A DNA stretch of 64,000 bases from Halorientalis litorea (GTDB lineage Archaea; Halobacteriota; Halobacteria; Halobacteriales; Haloarculaceae). Positions 43,297-52,228 of this stretch are shown one piece after another. The stretch is from the NCBI RefSeq assembly GCF_023028225.1, contig NZ_CP095482.1:1674001-1738000 (forward strand), written 5' to 3'. Position 1 is the stretch's first letter, and each line of letters begins with the position of its first letter. The translations under genes were made by a program, and so were the position numbers. Below the pieces are notes generated by a model. That model had not been told where the DNA came from. It saw only the letters and a list, made by a program, of their open reading frames with translations, and searched no databases.

Positions 43297-44826
43297 ATGT
43301 CGGAGATTCCACCGAACATTCACGCACCGACGCCCGAGGAAGTTCGGGAGAAAGCGGCGAAACACCACATGGACCTTTCAGAGGAGGAAGTCGAGGACTT
43401 CACCGCGGCCATCGCGGACACGCTCGCCGGGTACGAGCGGTTGGACGAACTCGCTGACCCGAAACCGGGACTTGAGTACACGGACCGTGACCCGGGGTAT
43501 CAACCCGGTCCCGACGAGGACCCGCTCAACGCGTTCGTCCGGAAGTGTACGGTCGCGGGTGCCGACTCGGGGCCGCTCGCGGGCTACGAGGTAGGCCTCA
43601 AGGACAACATCGCAGTCGCCGGCATCGAGATGACGTGCGGGTCGAAACTGTTCGAGGGATACGTCCCGGAGACGGACGCGACACTCGTCACGCGGCTGCT
43701 CGACGCTGGCGCGACGATTACTGGCAAACTCAACATGGAAGACATGGCGTTCTCCGGGAGCGGCGAACTCTCGGCGACGGGGCCGGTACGCAACCCGCGT
43801 GACACCGACTACATCGCCGGTGGCTCCTCCAGCGGGTCCATCGCCGCCGTCGTGAACGGGGATGTCGATGTCGCCATCGGCGGCGACCAGGGCGGGTCGG
43901 TCCGGATTCCGGCGTCCTGGAGCGGCGGTGTCGGACACAAGCCGACCCACAGCCTCGTGCCCTACACCGGCATCGCCGGCCTCGGCCGGACGTTCGACCA
44001 CACCGGCCCGATGGCACGAACCGTCGAAGACTGCGCCCGCGTTCTCGACGTTATCGCCGGGAAAGACCCCGCCGACCCCCGACAGGGTGCCGTTCCGACC
44101 GACCAGTACACGGACGCCTTGGACGACTCCGCATCCACCCTCACCGTCGGCGTCCTCGAAGAGGGGTTCGGCCACGACCAGAGCGAGCGCGGCGTCGACG
44201 CCACGGTCCGGGACGCACTCGACGAGTTCGAGGAACTGGGTGCCGATGTCACCGCCGTCTCGGTGCCGATGCACCTCGACGGCCTCCCCATCTGGAACGG
44301 CGTCGCCATCGAGGGGACCACCGCCACGGTCAACGGCGAGGGCGTCGGGTACGGTGGGTCCGGTAGATACGACACGCAGTTCATGGAGGCGTTCGCCCAA
44401 GCACGCCGCACCCGTGCCGACGACTACCTCTCGACGGTGAAGTTGACGCTCATCCTCGGGCAGTACCTCGCCGACGAGTACCGGAGCCACTACTACGCGA
44501 AGGCACAGAACCTCAGCCGCGACCTCGCGCGGACGTACGACGAGGCCCTCGCCGACGTCGACGTACTGGCGATGCCGACGACGCCACAGACGGCCCACGA
44601 ACACCGCACCGACCTCTCCCGGTTGGAAGTCATCGACAGGGCACTGAGCATGCTCCCGAACACTGCACCCTTCGACGTGACCGGCCACCCGGCACTGTCG
44701 GTACCTGCGGGCGAATCTGACGGCCTCCCGGTCGGCCTGATGTTCGTCGGCGAGCGGTTCGACGACGCGACTGTCCTCCGGGCGGGCTACGCCTTCGAGC
44801 AGGCCGTCGACCCGGACATCCAGTAG
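43297..44826 (+). CDS. Amidase (amidase signature family)
   Basis: 509 residues. The Ser-cisSer-Lys triad is visible: GLKDNIAVAG (Lys), IAGGSSSGSIAAVV (first Ser) and DQGGSVRIPASWSG (nucleophile Ser). The long N-terminal extension is helical. Allophanate hydrolases, glutamyl-tRNA amidotransferase A and nitrile-pathway amidases share this domain. In this neighbourhood, allophanate or another amide from guanidino degradation is a reasonable substrate. AT-rich sequence with TATA-like TATATTTATG at 43257-43269 lies about 30-40 nt upstream. Confidence 0.9.
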   Translation: MSEIPPNIHAPTPEEVREKAAKHHMDLSEEEVEDFTAAIADTLAGYERLDELADPKPGLEYTDRDPGYQPGPDEDPLNAFVRKCTVAGADSGPLAGYEVGLKDNIAVAGIEMTCGSKLFEGYVPETDATLVTRLLDAGATITGKLNMEDMAFSGSGELSATGPVRNPRDTDYIAGGSSSGSIAAVVNGDVDVAIGGDQGGSVRIPASWSGGVGHKPTHSLVPYTGIAGLGRTFDHTGPMARTVEDCARVLDVIAGKDPADPRQGAVPTDQYTDALDDSASTLTVGVLEEGFGHDQSERGVDATVRDALDEFEELGADVTAVSVPMHLDGLPIWNGVAIEGTTATVNGEGVGYGGSGRYDTQFMEAFAQARRTRADDYLSTVKLTLILGQYLADEYRSHYYAKAQNLSRDLARTYDEALADVDVLAMPTTPQTAHEHRTDLSRLEVIDRALSMLPNTAPFDVTGHPALSVPAGESDGLPVGLMFVGERFDDATVLRAGYAFEQAVDPDIQ

Positions 44827-44924
44827 TTGCTCGGCGGCCCCGTCGCTGGACTGGCGTCGGTTGTCGGTCGGCGTGTGGTTCGCGGCCACCGAGTGGGGCG
44901 ACGACAGGGGTGTTCGTCCCGTCG

Positions 44925-45581
44925 TCAGTACCCTAACTGTTCGCGGACGAGAACGACCGTCGTCCGGCCATCCTCGAGTTCCTGCCGGAAGACGAGCTGC
45001 TTGGCGATGGCCGAATCGACGCCGTAGGCCTCCTTCGCCCGCTCGTTCTCCAGCGGGTACGCGACGGATTCGAGTCGGGCGAAGGCGTCCGAGAGTGTCG
45101 GGACGATTTTGTTCACGCCGCTGACGATGACGACGTTCCCGGCGGCGAAGGGGTACGCGCCGATGCGACTTCCCGACCGGTCGGCCGCCACGAGTTCACC
45201 CGTCGACGCGATGGCGTTGATGCCGCCGAGGAAGTAGTCCGCCGTCTGTGCCTCTCGACGTGCAGTCTGGCGTTTCTCGTCGTCGTCGATGCCCCAGATT
45301 TCGTCGGGGAGACTCTCCCACTCGTGGTCTCCTTCGTTCAGGTAGTCGACGAACCCGACCTCTTCGAGGGTCGTCGAGTGTCCGTTCATCACGGACGCAC
45401 CCGCAGGGATGTGGGACTGGATGGTGTCGAGTGCTTCCGCGGCCGACTCGACGACGACGACCTCGAACCCGTTGGCTTCGAGGTTGGCGACGGTCTCTTC
45501 GAGCGTCTCCTCGTCCGGCTGTTCGTCCAGTGCTGTGTCGATTTCTGCGTCGTCTACGTAGTCTGACTTTTGTTGTGACAT
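44925..45581 (-). CDS. LUD-domain (LutC/YkgG-like) protein
   Basis: 218 residues from the ATG at 45581. The LUD fold is recognisable by FEVVVVESAAEALDTIQSHIPAGASVMNG, FLGGINAIASTGELVAADRSGSR and NVVIVSGVNKIVPTLSDAFARL. Related proteins serve in lactate utilisation, but stand-alone LUD proteins of this size occur in many contexts. It is convergent with the amidase gene and is the last intact gene of the island before the degraded region. Confidence 0.85.
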   Translation of the reverse strand: MSQQKSDYVDDAEIDTALDEQPDEETLEETVANLEANGFEVVVVESAAEALDTIQSHIPAGASVMNGHSTTLEEVGFVDYLNEGDHEWESLPDEIWGIDDDEKRQTARREAQTADYFLGGINAIASTGELVAADRSGSRIGAYPFAAGNVVIVSGVNKIVPTLSDAFARLESVAYPLENERAKEAYGVDSAIAKQLVFRQELEDGRTTVVLVREQLGY

Positions 45582-45830
45582 GGGGAATTGGTTCGCATAC
45601 ACCCGTAGTGGCGGGAACCACATAGTCGCTCGCGGACACCTGTGTCCGGTGGTTACGCGGGTGTTACCGTCCGTTTCGGTACCCCTTCTCTCTCTCTGCT
45701 TCGAGAGCGAGCGAACTCGGGACGCCGTGGTCGCGATGCTCGTCGGATTCTTCGTGGTCTGTGGCTGGCTGGTGCCGTTTCTCGTGGTCGGGCAAGTCCG
45801 GTGGCCGCAACGGGGCACCTGACCGGGTTG

Positions 45831-46133
45831 TCACTCGTCGAGATAGGGCTGTTCGATGCCGGAGTCGCCACCGAGACGTGCGTTTAGCCACCGAGTGATG
45901 AAGTCGAAGACGGCGACGAGTGGGTAGAGTAGTCGCTCCACGAGGGAGATGGGGACCGCGACTCTGCGTGCCCACTGTCCAGCGTTTCCGAGACCGTACG
46001 ATTTCGGGACTATCTCGCCGAATACGAGAACCACGAAACTGGCCACCACCGTCGCCACCGTGACCGCACTCCCGGTTGGGAGGAACTCGACGTCATAGGC
46101 GACGTACACCTGTTCTGTCATTCGATAGTACAC
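45831..46133 (-). pseudogene. CNNM/DUF21 transporter fragment
   Basis: 100 codons. The segment ATVVASFVVLVFGEIVPKSYGLGN is the conserved C-terminal part of the DUF21 membrane domain of CNNM/CorC proteins, followed by AVFDFITRWLNARLGG. A full gene encodes about 440 residues with CBS and CorC domains after this point. Here the first helices are missing and the frame stops right after EQPYLDE. Both ends are lost, so this is a remnant. Confidence 0.85.
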
Positions 46134-46190
46134 TTCGGCTGTCTACACGCAAAGCCCGTGCTGACTTCAGAGGATGTATGCAGCACGGCG

Positions 46191-46453
46191 TCAGAGAATG
46201 TCACCGATCCAGTCACACCACTGCTGGAAGTCCTCAGCCCCACATTGATTGGCGATATTTCGGAGCGTGTCGCCACTGTTCAGAGCGTGTCGCCACTGAT
46301 TTCTTTACCCATAGGTATTGTGACGTTTCAGACTTCACTAGTCTCTGGATGGATGTACCGGAGTTTGAGATGGCTCCCCGCTCGGTCGACTGGTTGATAT
46401 CCCATTTCGGTAAGTGCGTTCACCAGTTCCCGGGACGAATACGGGGCCGGCAC
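46191..46453 (-). pseudogene. hicA: hicA toxin gene, broken
   Basis: On the minus strand a GTG at 46453 starts a HicA-like sequence: SSRELVNALTEMGYQPVDRA followed by GSHLKLRYIHPE with the catalytic His. A TGA then interrupts it after ETSEV. The frame continues NVTIPMGKEISGDTL, after which a 20-bp tandem duplication (AGTGGCGACACGCTC-type, two copies differing by one base) shifts the frame. The original end is still readable after the second copy as RNIANQCGAEDFQQW and WIGDIL. The toxin is therefore inactive. Confidence 0.85.
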
Positions 46454-46455
46454 AG

Positions 46456-46737
46456 CTACTCAGAAAACCACGGTGCGTCGGGCTCCTGCGGTTCGTCCGG
46501 GACAGCGTCGGGAGCGACCCCGAGATCACGCAAATCGGCATCCGTTACTGGTTCCCCGATATCTCCCCTGTGCAGTGCGACTGCTTCGTCCAGATTGGCA
46601 AGTGCCTCGGAGCGTGTCTCGCCCTGACTCGCCACGCCCACGCCTTCGTCAATTGCTGACCACCGGCCGTCTTCCTCCTCGACGAGACGGATCTTCCGCT
46701 GTCCCGAATCCGAATCGCCGGCGTCAGCCCGTGCCAT
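46456..46737 (-). CDS. hicB: HicB-family antitoxin
   Basis: 93 residues. The partial-RNase-H fold of HicB is seen as IRLVEEEDGRWSAIDEGVGVASQGETRSEALANLDEAVALHRGD. The C-terminal part (about residues 60-93) is acidic and lacks an obvious DNA-binding domain. Only 2 nt separate its stop from the GTG of the broken hicA, so the two were one operon. HicB normally neutralises the HicA mRNA interferase; with the toxin dead, it may simply persist. Confidence 0.87.
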   Translation of the reverse strand: MARADAGDSDSGQRKIRLVEEEDGRWSAIDEGVGVASQGETRSEALANLDEAVALHRGDIGEPVTDADLRDLGVAPDAVPDEPQEPDAPWFSE

Positions 46738-46949
46738 GTGCCTCAGTACTTGACCGAACCTGAAAACGCCTCGGGAGTCCGTGACTGTTGGAGACGCGCT
46801 CTGTATACAGCAAGCGTGCTGAAACTTCTCACCGAGTGCGGGCGTTCACCGGGGTTGCGCTGAACGAAATGAAGACCACTTCGCCAGCAGTCACAGGAAC
46901 CCCACAGAGAGTGGCTGCTGGGCCGAAATTTCGGCGATACGCTGTCGAC
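46738..46949. other. Gene-free stretch upstream of hicB
   Basis: I see no convincing gene here. A perfect 10-bp palindrome CTGTATACAG (46801-46810) lies 64 nt upstream of hicB and could be an autoregulatory operator. The rest appears to be decayed sequence downstream of the tRNA-Arg integration site. Confidence 0.4.
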
Positions 46950-46971
46950 GGGCGGCGAGGGATTTGAACCC
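46950..46971 (-). repeat. Partial copy of tRNA-Arg 3' end (copy A)
   Basis: 22 bp identical to the T-arm and acceptor 3' end of the tRNA-Arg at 47180-47201 (core GGGCGGCGAGGGATTTGA on the plus strand). An inverted T-arm copy, TTCAAACCCTCGC, lies at 47006-47018. Such partial tRNA ends are typical attachment sites left by integrated elements. Confidence 0.75.
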
Positions 46972-47062
46972 GAATGCGAGACTTCGCTTCGCTCGTCTCG
47001 CGTAATTCAAACCCTCGCGGCGCACATTTGCGCCTCACGAGTTGTTCGGCGCAAAATCGAGC

Positions 47063-47084
47063 GGGCGGCGAGGGATTTGAACCC
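47063..47084 (-). repeat. Partial copy of tRNA-Arg 3' end (copy B)
   Basis: A second identical 22-bp copy, 113 bp from copy A and 117 bp from the tRNA. It too is followed by an inverted T-arm copy (TTCAAATCCTCGCC at 47122-47135), so it can fold into a hairpin. The regular spacing makes a tandem array of about 115 bp per unit ending in the real tRNA. Confidence 0.75.
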
Positions 47085-47179
47085 CACTCGTTCCGCTCCC
47101 GTCGGTCGCTCCACTCCCTGCTTCAAATCCTCGCCGGAGACCGTTCGCTGCTCGCGGATTGCTCGCAGCAGAACGGAGC

Positions 47180-47251
47180 GGGCGGCGAGGGATTTGAACC
47201 CCCGACCATCTGGTCCGGAACCAGGCGTTCTGTCCGCTGAACTAGCCGCCC
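47180..47251 (-). tRNA. tRNA-Arg (anticodon CCG)
   Basis: A 72-nt cloverleaf on the minus strand: acceptor GGGCGGC/GCCGCCC, D-arm GTTC-AGCGGACA-GAAC, anticodon loop TTCCGGA (anticodon CCG, reading CGG), and T-loop TTCAAAT with a 5-bp stem. The first anticodon-stem pair is a C-A mismatch. No CCA is encoded. Its 3' end is repeated twice downstream, pointing to use as an integration site. Confidence 0.95.
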
Positions 47252-47293
47252 TCGAATGTGGGTAACAGAAGAGCCGGTATAACCGTTGTGAAC

Positions 47294-47878
47294 TCAGGGC
47301 TGTTCGCCCGTCTCCAGCGTGAAGTCCGCGGTCGGGTAGGCCGTGCAGGTCAGGCAGTAGCCGTTGTCCATCTCCTCGTCGTTGAGGGTGTCGTTGTTGG
47401 AGTGGCGGATGTACTCGTCGGCCGCGCCGTCCTCGATGTGGCCGGCACAGGAGAGACACGACCCTTCACGGCAGGCGTAGGGCAGGTCCCAGCCTTCGTC
47501 CTCGCCGATGTCGAGGATGTTCTCGTTGTTGGCGATTTCGATAGTTTCGCCCTCCTTGGCGAACTCGATTTCGTAGACTTCGACCTCGTCCTCGGGGATG
47601 GCGTCGGGGTCGAACCCTTCCTCTTCCTCGGTCTCCTCGCCCTCCGCGAGTTCGCCCTCGCTCCCGGCCTCGACGGCACCGGCGGGGACGCCGCCACCGC
47701 CGATGGAGCGGTTCATCGGCTCGGCGAACTCCGTCTCGGGAACGCTCTCGGCACGCTTCTCGAGGACTTCCTGTGCGATGTCCTCGTTGGGTTCCCACCC
47801 GGTTCCCGACGAGTAGTGCAGGGCGACGACGACCGCCGTCAGCACGGCCCCGGCTGCGATACCCAGTGGATCGACCAT
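47294..47878 (-). CDS. Membrane-anchored 2Fe-2S ferredoxin
   Basis: 194 residues. An N-terminal helix (LGIAAGAVLTAVVVALHYSS) anchors the protein, an acidic linker rich in Glu follows, and the last 90 residues are a plant-type ferredoxin domain with cluster ligands in YACREGSCLSCAG and the final Cys in YCLTC. It carries electrons at the membrane; the partner is unknown. The start at 47878 overlaps nothing. It is downstream of, and on the same strand as, 6-phosphogluconate dehydrogenase. Confidence 0.92.
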   Translation of the reverse strand: MVDPLGIAAGAVLTAVVVALHYSSGTGWEPNEDIAQEVLEKRAESVPETEFAEPMNRSIGGGGVPAGAVEAGSEGELAEGEETEEEEGFDPDAIPEDEVEVYEIEFAKEGETIEIANNENILDIGEDEGWDLPYACREGSCLSCAGHIEDGAADEYIRHSNNDTLNDEEMDNGYCLTCTAYPTADFTLETGEQP

Positions 47879-47963
47879 ACGCGCCGGTATGGAGTACGGG
47901 TTTAACTAACTGACGCTCTCCCGCCACGCTCGCCGTCGCTCGCTCGCGGACCCCGGCGGACAC

Positions 47964-48878
47964 TCACTCTCGGCGTGCGACTTCGTGCCGTCCGAACCCG
48001 TACCGGAGGCGGTTAGCGAGACGGCGGGCGAACCGACCAGGCACTTCGCCCTCGCCGGTGGCCCGACTGCCGAACCGCTCGGCGAGTGCCTGATAGATGA
48101 GCGGCACGGGGACCTCCTGTTCGAGTGCCTCCTGGACGGTCCACGTCCCGGTCGACCCGCCGGCGACGTGGTCGGCGACGTCGCCGAGGTCGCTCCCCTC
48201 CTCGCGGAACGCCTCCTCGCAGAGTTCCAGCAGCCACGAGCGGATGACCGCCCCGTTGTTCCACGTGCGCGCGACGGCCTCTAAATCGAGGTCGAACCGG
48301 CCGTCGGCCAGCAACTCGAACCCCTCACCGTAGGCCTGCATCAGCGCGTACTCGACGCCGTTGTGGACCATCTTGACATAGTGGCCGGACCCGGCCGGTC
48401 CCATCCGGTCGTGGCCGTCGGGGCCGGTGGCGACGGCGTCGAAGACGGGGCACAACTCCTCGTAGGCCCACTCGGGGCCGCCGACCATCAGCGAGAATCC
48501 CAGTTCCGCGCCCGCGGGGCCGCCGGAGGTCCCACAGTCGAGGAACGCGGCCTCGGTCGCCTCGGCCCGGCGCAGGGAGTCGTGGAAGTTCGAGTTCCCG
48601 CCGTCGACCACGATGTCGTCGCCGTCGACGTGGGGTGCGAGTTCGTCCAGCGCGGCGTCGACCGGGTCGCCCGCCGGGACCATCAGCCAGATTCGTTTCT
48701 CCGAACCGAGACGCTCCGCGAGGTCGCCGATGGAGTCGGCGGCAGTCGCGCCCGCGTCGGCGGCGTCCGCGACGGCCGCTTCGTCGACGTCGAACGCCGT
48801 CACGTCGTGGCCTGCGTCGAGGACGCGGTCCACGACGATTCGTCCCATCCGTCCGAGTCCGATGACGCCGAGGTGCAT
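47964..48878 (-). CDS. gnd: 6-phosphogluconate dehydrogenase (short, decarboxylating type)
   Basis: 304 residues, the short GndA form. The Rossmann motif is GVIGLGRMGR, the substrate segment is LDCGTSGGPAGAELGFSLMVGG, and the catalytic Lys is in HYVKMVHNGVEYALMQAYGEG. It oxidises 6-phosphogluconate to ribulose 5-phosphate and is the core of the haloarchaeal oxidative pentose phosphate pathway. The ATG at 48878 (MHLGVIGL) was chosen; AAGTTATACAC about 50 nt upstream is a promoter candidate. Confidence 0.92.
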   Translation of the reverse strand: MHLGVIGLGRMGRIVVDRVLDAGHDVTAFDVDEAAVADAADAGATAADSIGDLAERLGSEKRIWLMVPAGDPVDAALDELAPHVDGDDIVVDGGNSNFHDSLRRAEATEAAFLDCGTSGGPAGAELGFSLMVGGPEWAYEELCPVFDAVATGPDGHDRMGPAGSGHYVKMVHNGVEYALMQAYGEGFELLADGRFDLDLEAVARTWNNGAVIRSWLLELCEEAFREEGSDLGDVADHVAGGSTGTWTVQEALEQEVPVPLIYQALAERFGSRATGEGEVPGRFARRLANRLRYGFGRHEVARRE

Positions 48879-49048
48879 ACTCGCGGCGTCGGTGCCGGCG
48901 GTGGTAGTGGTTGCGGTTCGCTCGAAGCGAAAAGTTATACACAGGACCGACCGAACCCTATGATATGGGCCTGATGTCGTCGGTAGTACGGTAGCGTACG
49001 GTCGCACTGTTTTCGACCGCCACACGACGCATCAGCGGAGTCTGAATC

Positions 49049-51685
49049 ATGAGTGACTTACCGGATACCTACGACCCCGACCGGGTAGAGCCGAAACGGC
49101 GTGAACAGTGGCAGGAGACCGACCTCTACGAGTACGACGAGAGCGAGTCTGCCGACGGGAGTACCGACTACGTGGTGGACACGCCCCCGCCGTACCCCAC
49201 GGGGAACCTCCACATCGGGAACGCATTGGGGTGGTGTTACATGGACTTCGCCGCCCGCTATCACCGCCTCGTCGGCGACAACGTTCTCTTCCCGCAGGGG
49301 TGGGACTGTCACGGCCTCCCGACCGAGGTGAAAGTCGAGGAGAACAACGATATTCACCGGACGGACGTGCCCCGCGACGAGTTCCGCGAGATGTGTATCG
49401 AACACACCGAAGAGCAAATCGCGGCGATGAAGGACACGATGCACACCCTCGGGTTCTCACAGGACTGGTCCCACGAGTTCAAGACGATGGACCCGGAGTA
49501 CTGGGGCGAGACCCAGCGGTCGTTCGTCCAGATGGAAGCGTCCGAGTACGTCTACCGCGACGAACACCCCGTCAACTGGTGTCCGCGATGTGAGACGGCC
49601 ATCGCCGACGCGGAAGTCGAGACGGAGGAGGGCGTCGAGGGGACGCTGTACTACGTCACCTTCGAGGGCGTCGGCAACGACGACATCGAAATCGCCACGA
49701 CCCGCCCGGAACTGCTGGCGGCGTGTGTCTCGATGGCGGTCGCACCCGACGACGAGCGATACGAGGACCGCATCGGCGACACGTTCGAGGTGCCGCTGTT
49801 CGGGCAGGAGGTCGAACTCATCGCCGACGATGAGGCCGACGCCGACTTCGGGACCGGCGCGGTCATGATCTGCACCTTCGGGGACAAACAGGACGTGAAC
49901 TGGTGGATGGAACACGACCTCGACCTGCGGATGGTGTTCACCGAGGACGGGCACCTCACCGACGACGCGGGCGAGTACGCGGGCCTCTCCATCGACGAGG
50001 CGAAAGCGGAGATTGCGGCCGACCTGGACGCCGAGGGGTACCTGACCGACACCGAACCGACCGAACAGAACGTCGGGCAGTGCTGGCGGTGTGACACACC
50101 CATCGAAATCCTCTCGAAAGAGCAGTGGTTCGTCGAGGTTCGGCAGGACGAAATCCTCGGCCGCGCCCGCGAGGTGGAGTGGATTCCCGAGCACATGTAC
50201 GACCGCCTCGAAGACTGGACCGAGGGGATGGAGTGGGACTGGGTCATCTCCCGCCAGCGCGTCTTCGCCACGCCCATCCCGGCGTGGTTCTGCGGCGAGT
50301 GTGCCCACATCCACGTCGCCACCGAAGACGAACTCCCCGTCGACCCGACCGACGAGGACCCCGCCATCGACGCCTGCCCGGAGTGTGGCGGGACCGACTG
50401 GCACGGCGAAACCGACGTGATGGACACGTGGATGGACTCGTCCATCACGCCGCTGTACGTGCAGGGCTGGCCCGAGGGCGACTTCCAACCGGCCAGCCTC
50501 CGCGAGCAGGGACACGACATCATCCGCACGTGGGCGTTCTACACTATCCTCCGAACGGCGGCACTGGAGGACGAGATTCCGTGGGACGAGGCACTCATCA
50601 ACGGGATGGTGTTCGGCGAGGACGGCAACAAGATGTCCAAGTCCCGCGGCAACTTCGTCCAACCCGAGGAGGCCGTCGAGGAGTACTCCGCCGACGCTTT
50701 CCGGCAGGCGATGGCGATGGGCGGCCAACCCGGGAGCGACATCCAGTTCCAGTGGAAGGAGGTCAAGTCGGCCAGCAAGTTCGGCACGAAGGTCTGGAAC
50801 ATCACCCGCTTCGCCGCCGACCACCTCGACCCCGACCCGGCCATCGAGGACCCGGCCTACCGCGACGCGGACCGCTGGATTCTCTCGCGGGCGTCGCGGG
50901 TCGCCGACAGCGTGGCCGAGCACATGGACGAGTACCGCTTCGACGCCGCCCTACGCGAACTGCGGGAGTTCGTCTGGCACGACCTCGCCGACGACTACCT
51001 CGAACTCATCAAGGGTCGCCTCTACGAGGGGCGTCCCGGCGAGCGCAACGCCGCCCGGCAGGCACTCTCGACCGCGCTCTCGGCGTCGCTGCGCATGCTC
51101 TCGCCGTTCGCCCCCTTCCTGACGGCGGAGGCGTACGACGCTCTCCCCGACACGGAGGGGAGCGTCCACGCCGCCGACTGGCCGGACATCGACATGGCCG
51201 ACGAGGCGGCCGAGGAAGTCGGGGCACTCATCGCGGACGTGGCGTCGACGGTGCGTGGCTGGAAGTCCGACGAGGGGATGGCACTGAACACCGACCTCGA
51301 AAACGTCGAGGTGTACCCCGACGACACGCCGGAGAATCACGTCGACACCTACGACTTGAGCGAAGGGGTCAACGCGCCCGTCCACGTCCTCGAAGGCGAA
51401 CCCGCCGTCTCGCTGGTCCCGGTCGAAGTCGACCCGGACCACTCGGTCATCGGGCCGGAGTTCCGTGACCGCGCCGGTGCTGTCGTCGGCGCGCTCGAAC
51501 GAGCCGACCCCGAAGACATCAAACAACAACAGCGGCTCGACGGCGAGATAGCACTCGACGTGGACGGGGAGACGGTGACCGTCCCCGGCGACGCCGTGGA
51601 GATAGTCGAGGAACACCGCGCCGAATCCGGTGAGGAGGTCGCAGTCGTCGAGAGCGACCTCGCGACGGTCCTCATCTACGAGTGA
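49049..51685 (+). CDS. valS: Valyl-tRNA synthetase
   Basis: 878 residues. The class I motifs are [12 protein letters not shown] (HIGH) and NKMSKSRGN (KMSKS). The large editing domain lies between them, including [12 protein letters not shown], and the anticodon-binding domain with VSDFWNxLR-like [21 protein letters not shown] follows. The zinc-binding [12 protein letters not shown] and CGECAHIHV stretches fit archaeal ValRS. It charges tRNA-Val and hydrolyses misactivated threonine. The preceding 170 nt hold its promoter and no other gene. Confidence 0.97.
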   Translation: MSDLPDTYDPDRVEPKRREQWQETDLYEYDESESADGSTDYVVDTPPPYPTGNLHIGNALGWCYMDFAARYHRLVGDNVLFPQGWDCHGLPTEVKVEENNDIHRTDVPRDEFREMCIEHTEEQIAAMKDTMHTLGFSQDWSHEFKTMDPEYWGETQRSFVQMEASEYVYRDEHPVNWCPRCETAIADAEVETEEGVEGTLYYVTFEGVGNDDIEIATTRPELLAACVSMAVAPDDERYEDRIGDTFEVPLFGQEVELIADDEADADFGTGAVMICTFGDKQDVNWWMEHDLDLRMVFTEDGHLTDDAGEYAGLSIDEAKAEIAADLDAEGYLTDTEPTEQNVGQCWRCDTPIEILSKEQWFVEVRQDEILGRAREVEWIPEHMYDRLEDWTEGMEWDWVISRQRVFATPIPAWFCGECAHIHVATEDELPVDPTDEDPAIDACPECGGTDWHGETDVMDTWMDSSITPLYVQGWPEGDFQPASLREQGHDIIRTWAFYTILRTAALEDEIPWDEALINGMVFGEDGNKMSKSRGNFVQPEEAVEEYSADAFRQAMAMGGQPGSDIQFQWKEVKSASKFGTKVWNITRFAADHLDPDPAIEDPAYRDADRWILSRASRVADSVAEHMDEYRFDAALRELREFVWHDLADDYLELIKGRLYEGRPGERNAARQALSTALSASLRMLSPFAPFLTAEAYDALPDTEGSVHAADWPDIDMADEAAEEVGALIADVASTVRGWKSDEGMALNTDLENVEVYPDDTPENHVDTYDLSEGVNAPVHVLEGEPAVSLVPVEVDPDHSVIGPEFRDRAGAVVGALERADPEDIKQQQRLDGEIALDVDGETVTVPGDAVEIVEEHRAESGEEVAVVESDLATVLIYE

Positions 51686-51874
51686 GTCGGTCCACACCCG
51701 ACACGGTCGGGATACACTGAGCGCGGACGGCGCGGGTCACCGGTTTGTTTCGGACCCAAAGTTTCATACGTTTTACCGTCGCCACTGAAACGTAGAACCG
51801 ACCGATGAGTTACCGCACACGCCCGACGACTGCATCTCTCGCTGGACGGCACCGAACTGCCGGAGGAGGTGCCG

Positions 51875-52228
51875 ATGGTCTTTAGCCAGGCGGCACGGAT
51901 ACTGCTCGACGCGTCCATCGTCTTGCTCATCGTCGCCTCGCTCGTGGAGGTGTACATCGACGTATCTGACCGGTCGCCCTCCTCGTTCCTGCCGCCGGTG
52001 CTCGCCCGGTATCCACCGTCGGAACCGGCGACGGCCATCGCACTGGGCGGCGGTGTCGTGTTCGTGCTCGGGTTCGCCGTCGAACTGGCAGTTGCCTACG
52101 GCGCGCGTGGTGCGATAGTCCCGCCGGGTGGCCGGATACTCATCTTCCTCCTCGCGCTCGTCTCCTTCCTGTTCGCCGGCGGGTTCGTCGTCGACGAGGA
52201 CGATGCAGAGCCGGAAGTCGAGAGCTAA
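51875..52228 (+). CDS. Small membrane protein, three predicted helices
   Basis: 117 residues. Helices at about residues 10-28, 54-75 and 85-105 are followed by an acidic tail (DEDDAEPEVES). GGAGGAGGT, a strong ribosome-binding-like sequence, lies 6-14 nt before the ATG at 51875, so this start is preferred over the GTG two codons earlier. The stop overlaps that of the convergent zinc-ribbon gene. Function unknown. Confidence 0.75.
   Translation: MVFSQAARILLDASIVLLIVASLVEVYIDVSDRSPSSFLPPVLARYPPSEPATAIALGGGVVFVLGFAVELAVAYGARGAIVPPGGRILIFLLALVSFLFAGGFVVDEDDAEPEVES

Noticed and set aside
45580-45822. Plus-strand frame of 80 codons with a hydrophobic end
   Set aside because: No family resemblance, overlaps the LUD gene start region, and composition is not clearly coding; the 45582-45830 stretch is best left as gene-free.
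46338-46541. Minus-strand 67-codon frame overlapping hicB and hicA
   Set aside because: Out of frame with both; the HicA homology lies in another frame that is interrupted.
46950-47201. CRISPR array suggested by three 22-bp repeats at regular spacing
   Set aside because: The repeats are the tRNA-Arg 3' end, the spacers are about 90 bp and structured, and no cas genes are present.
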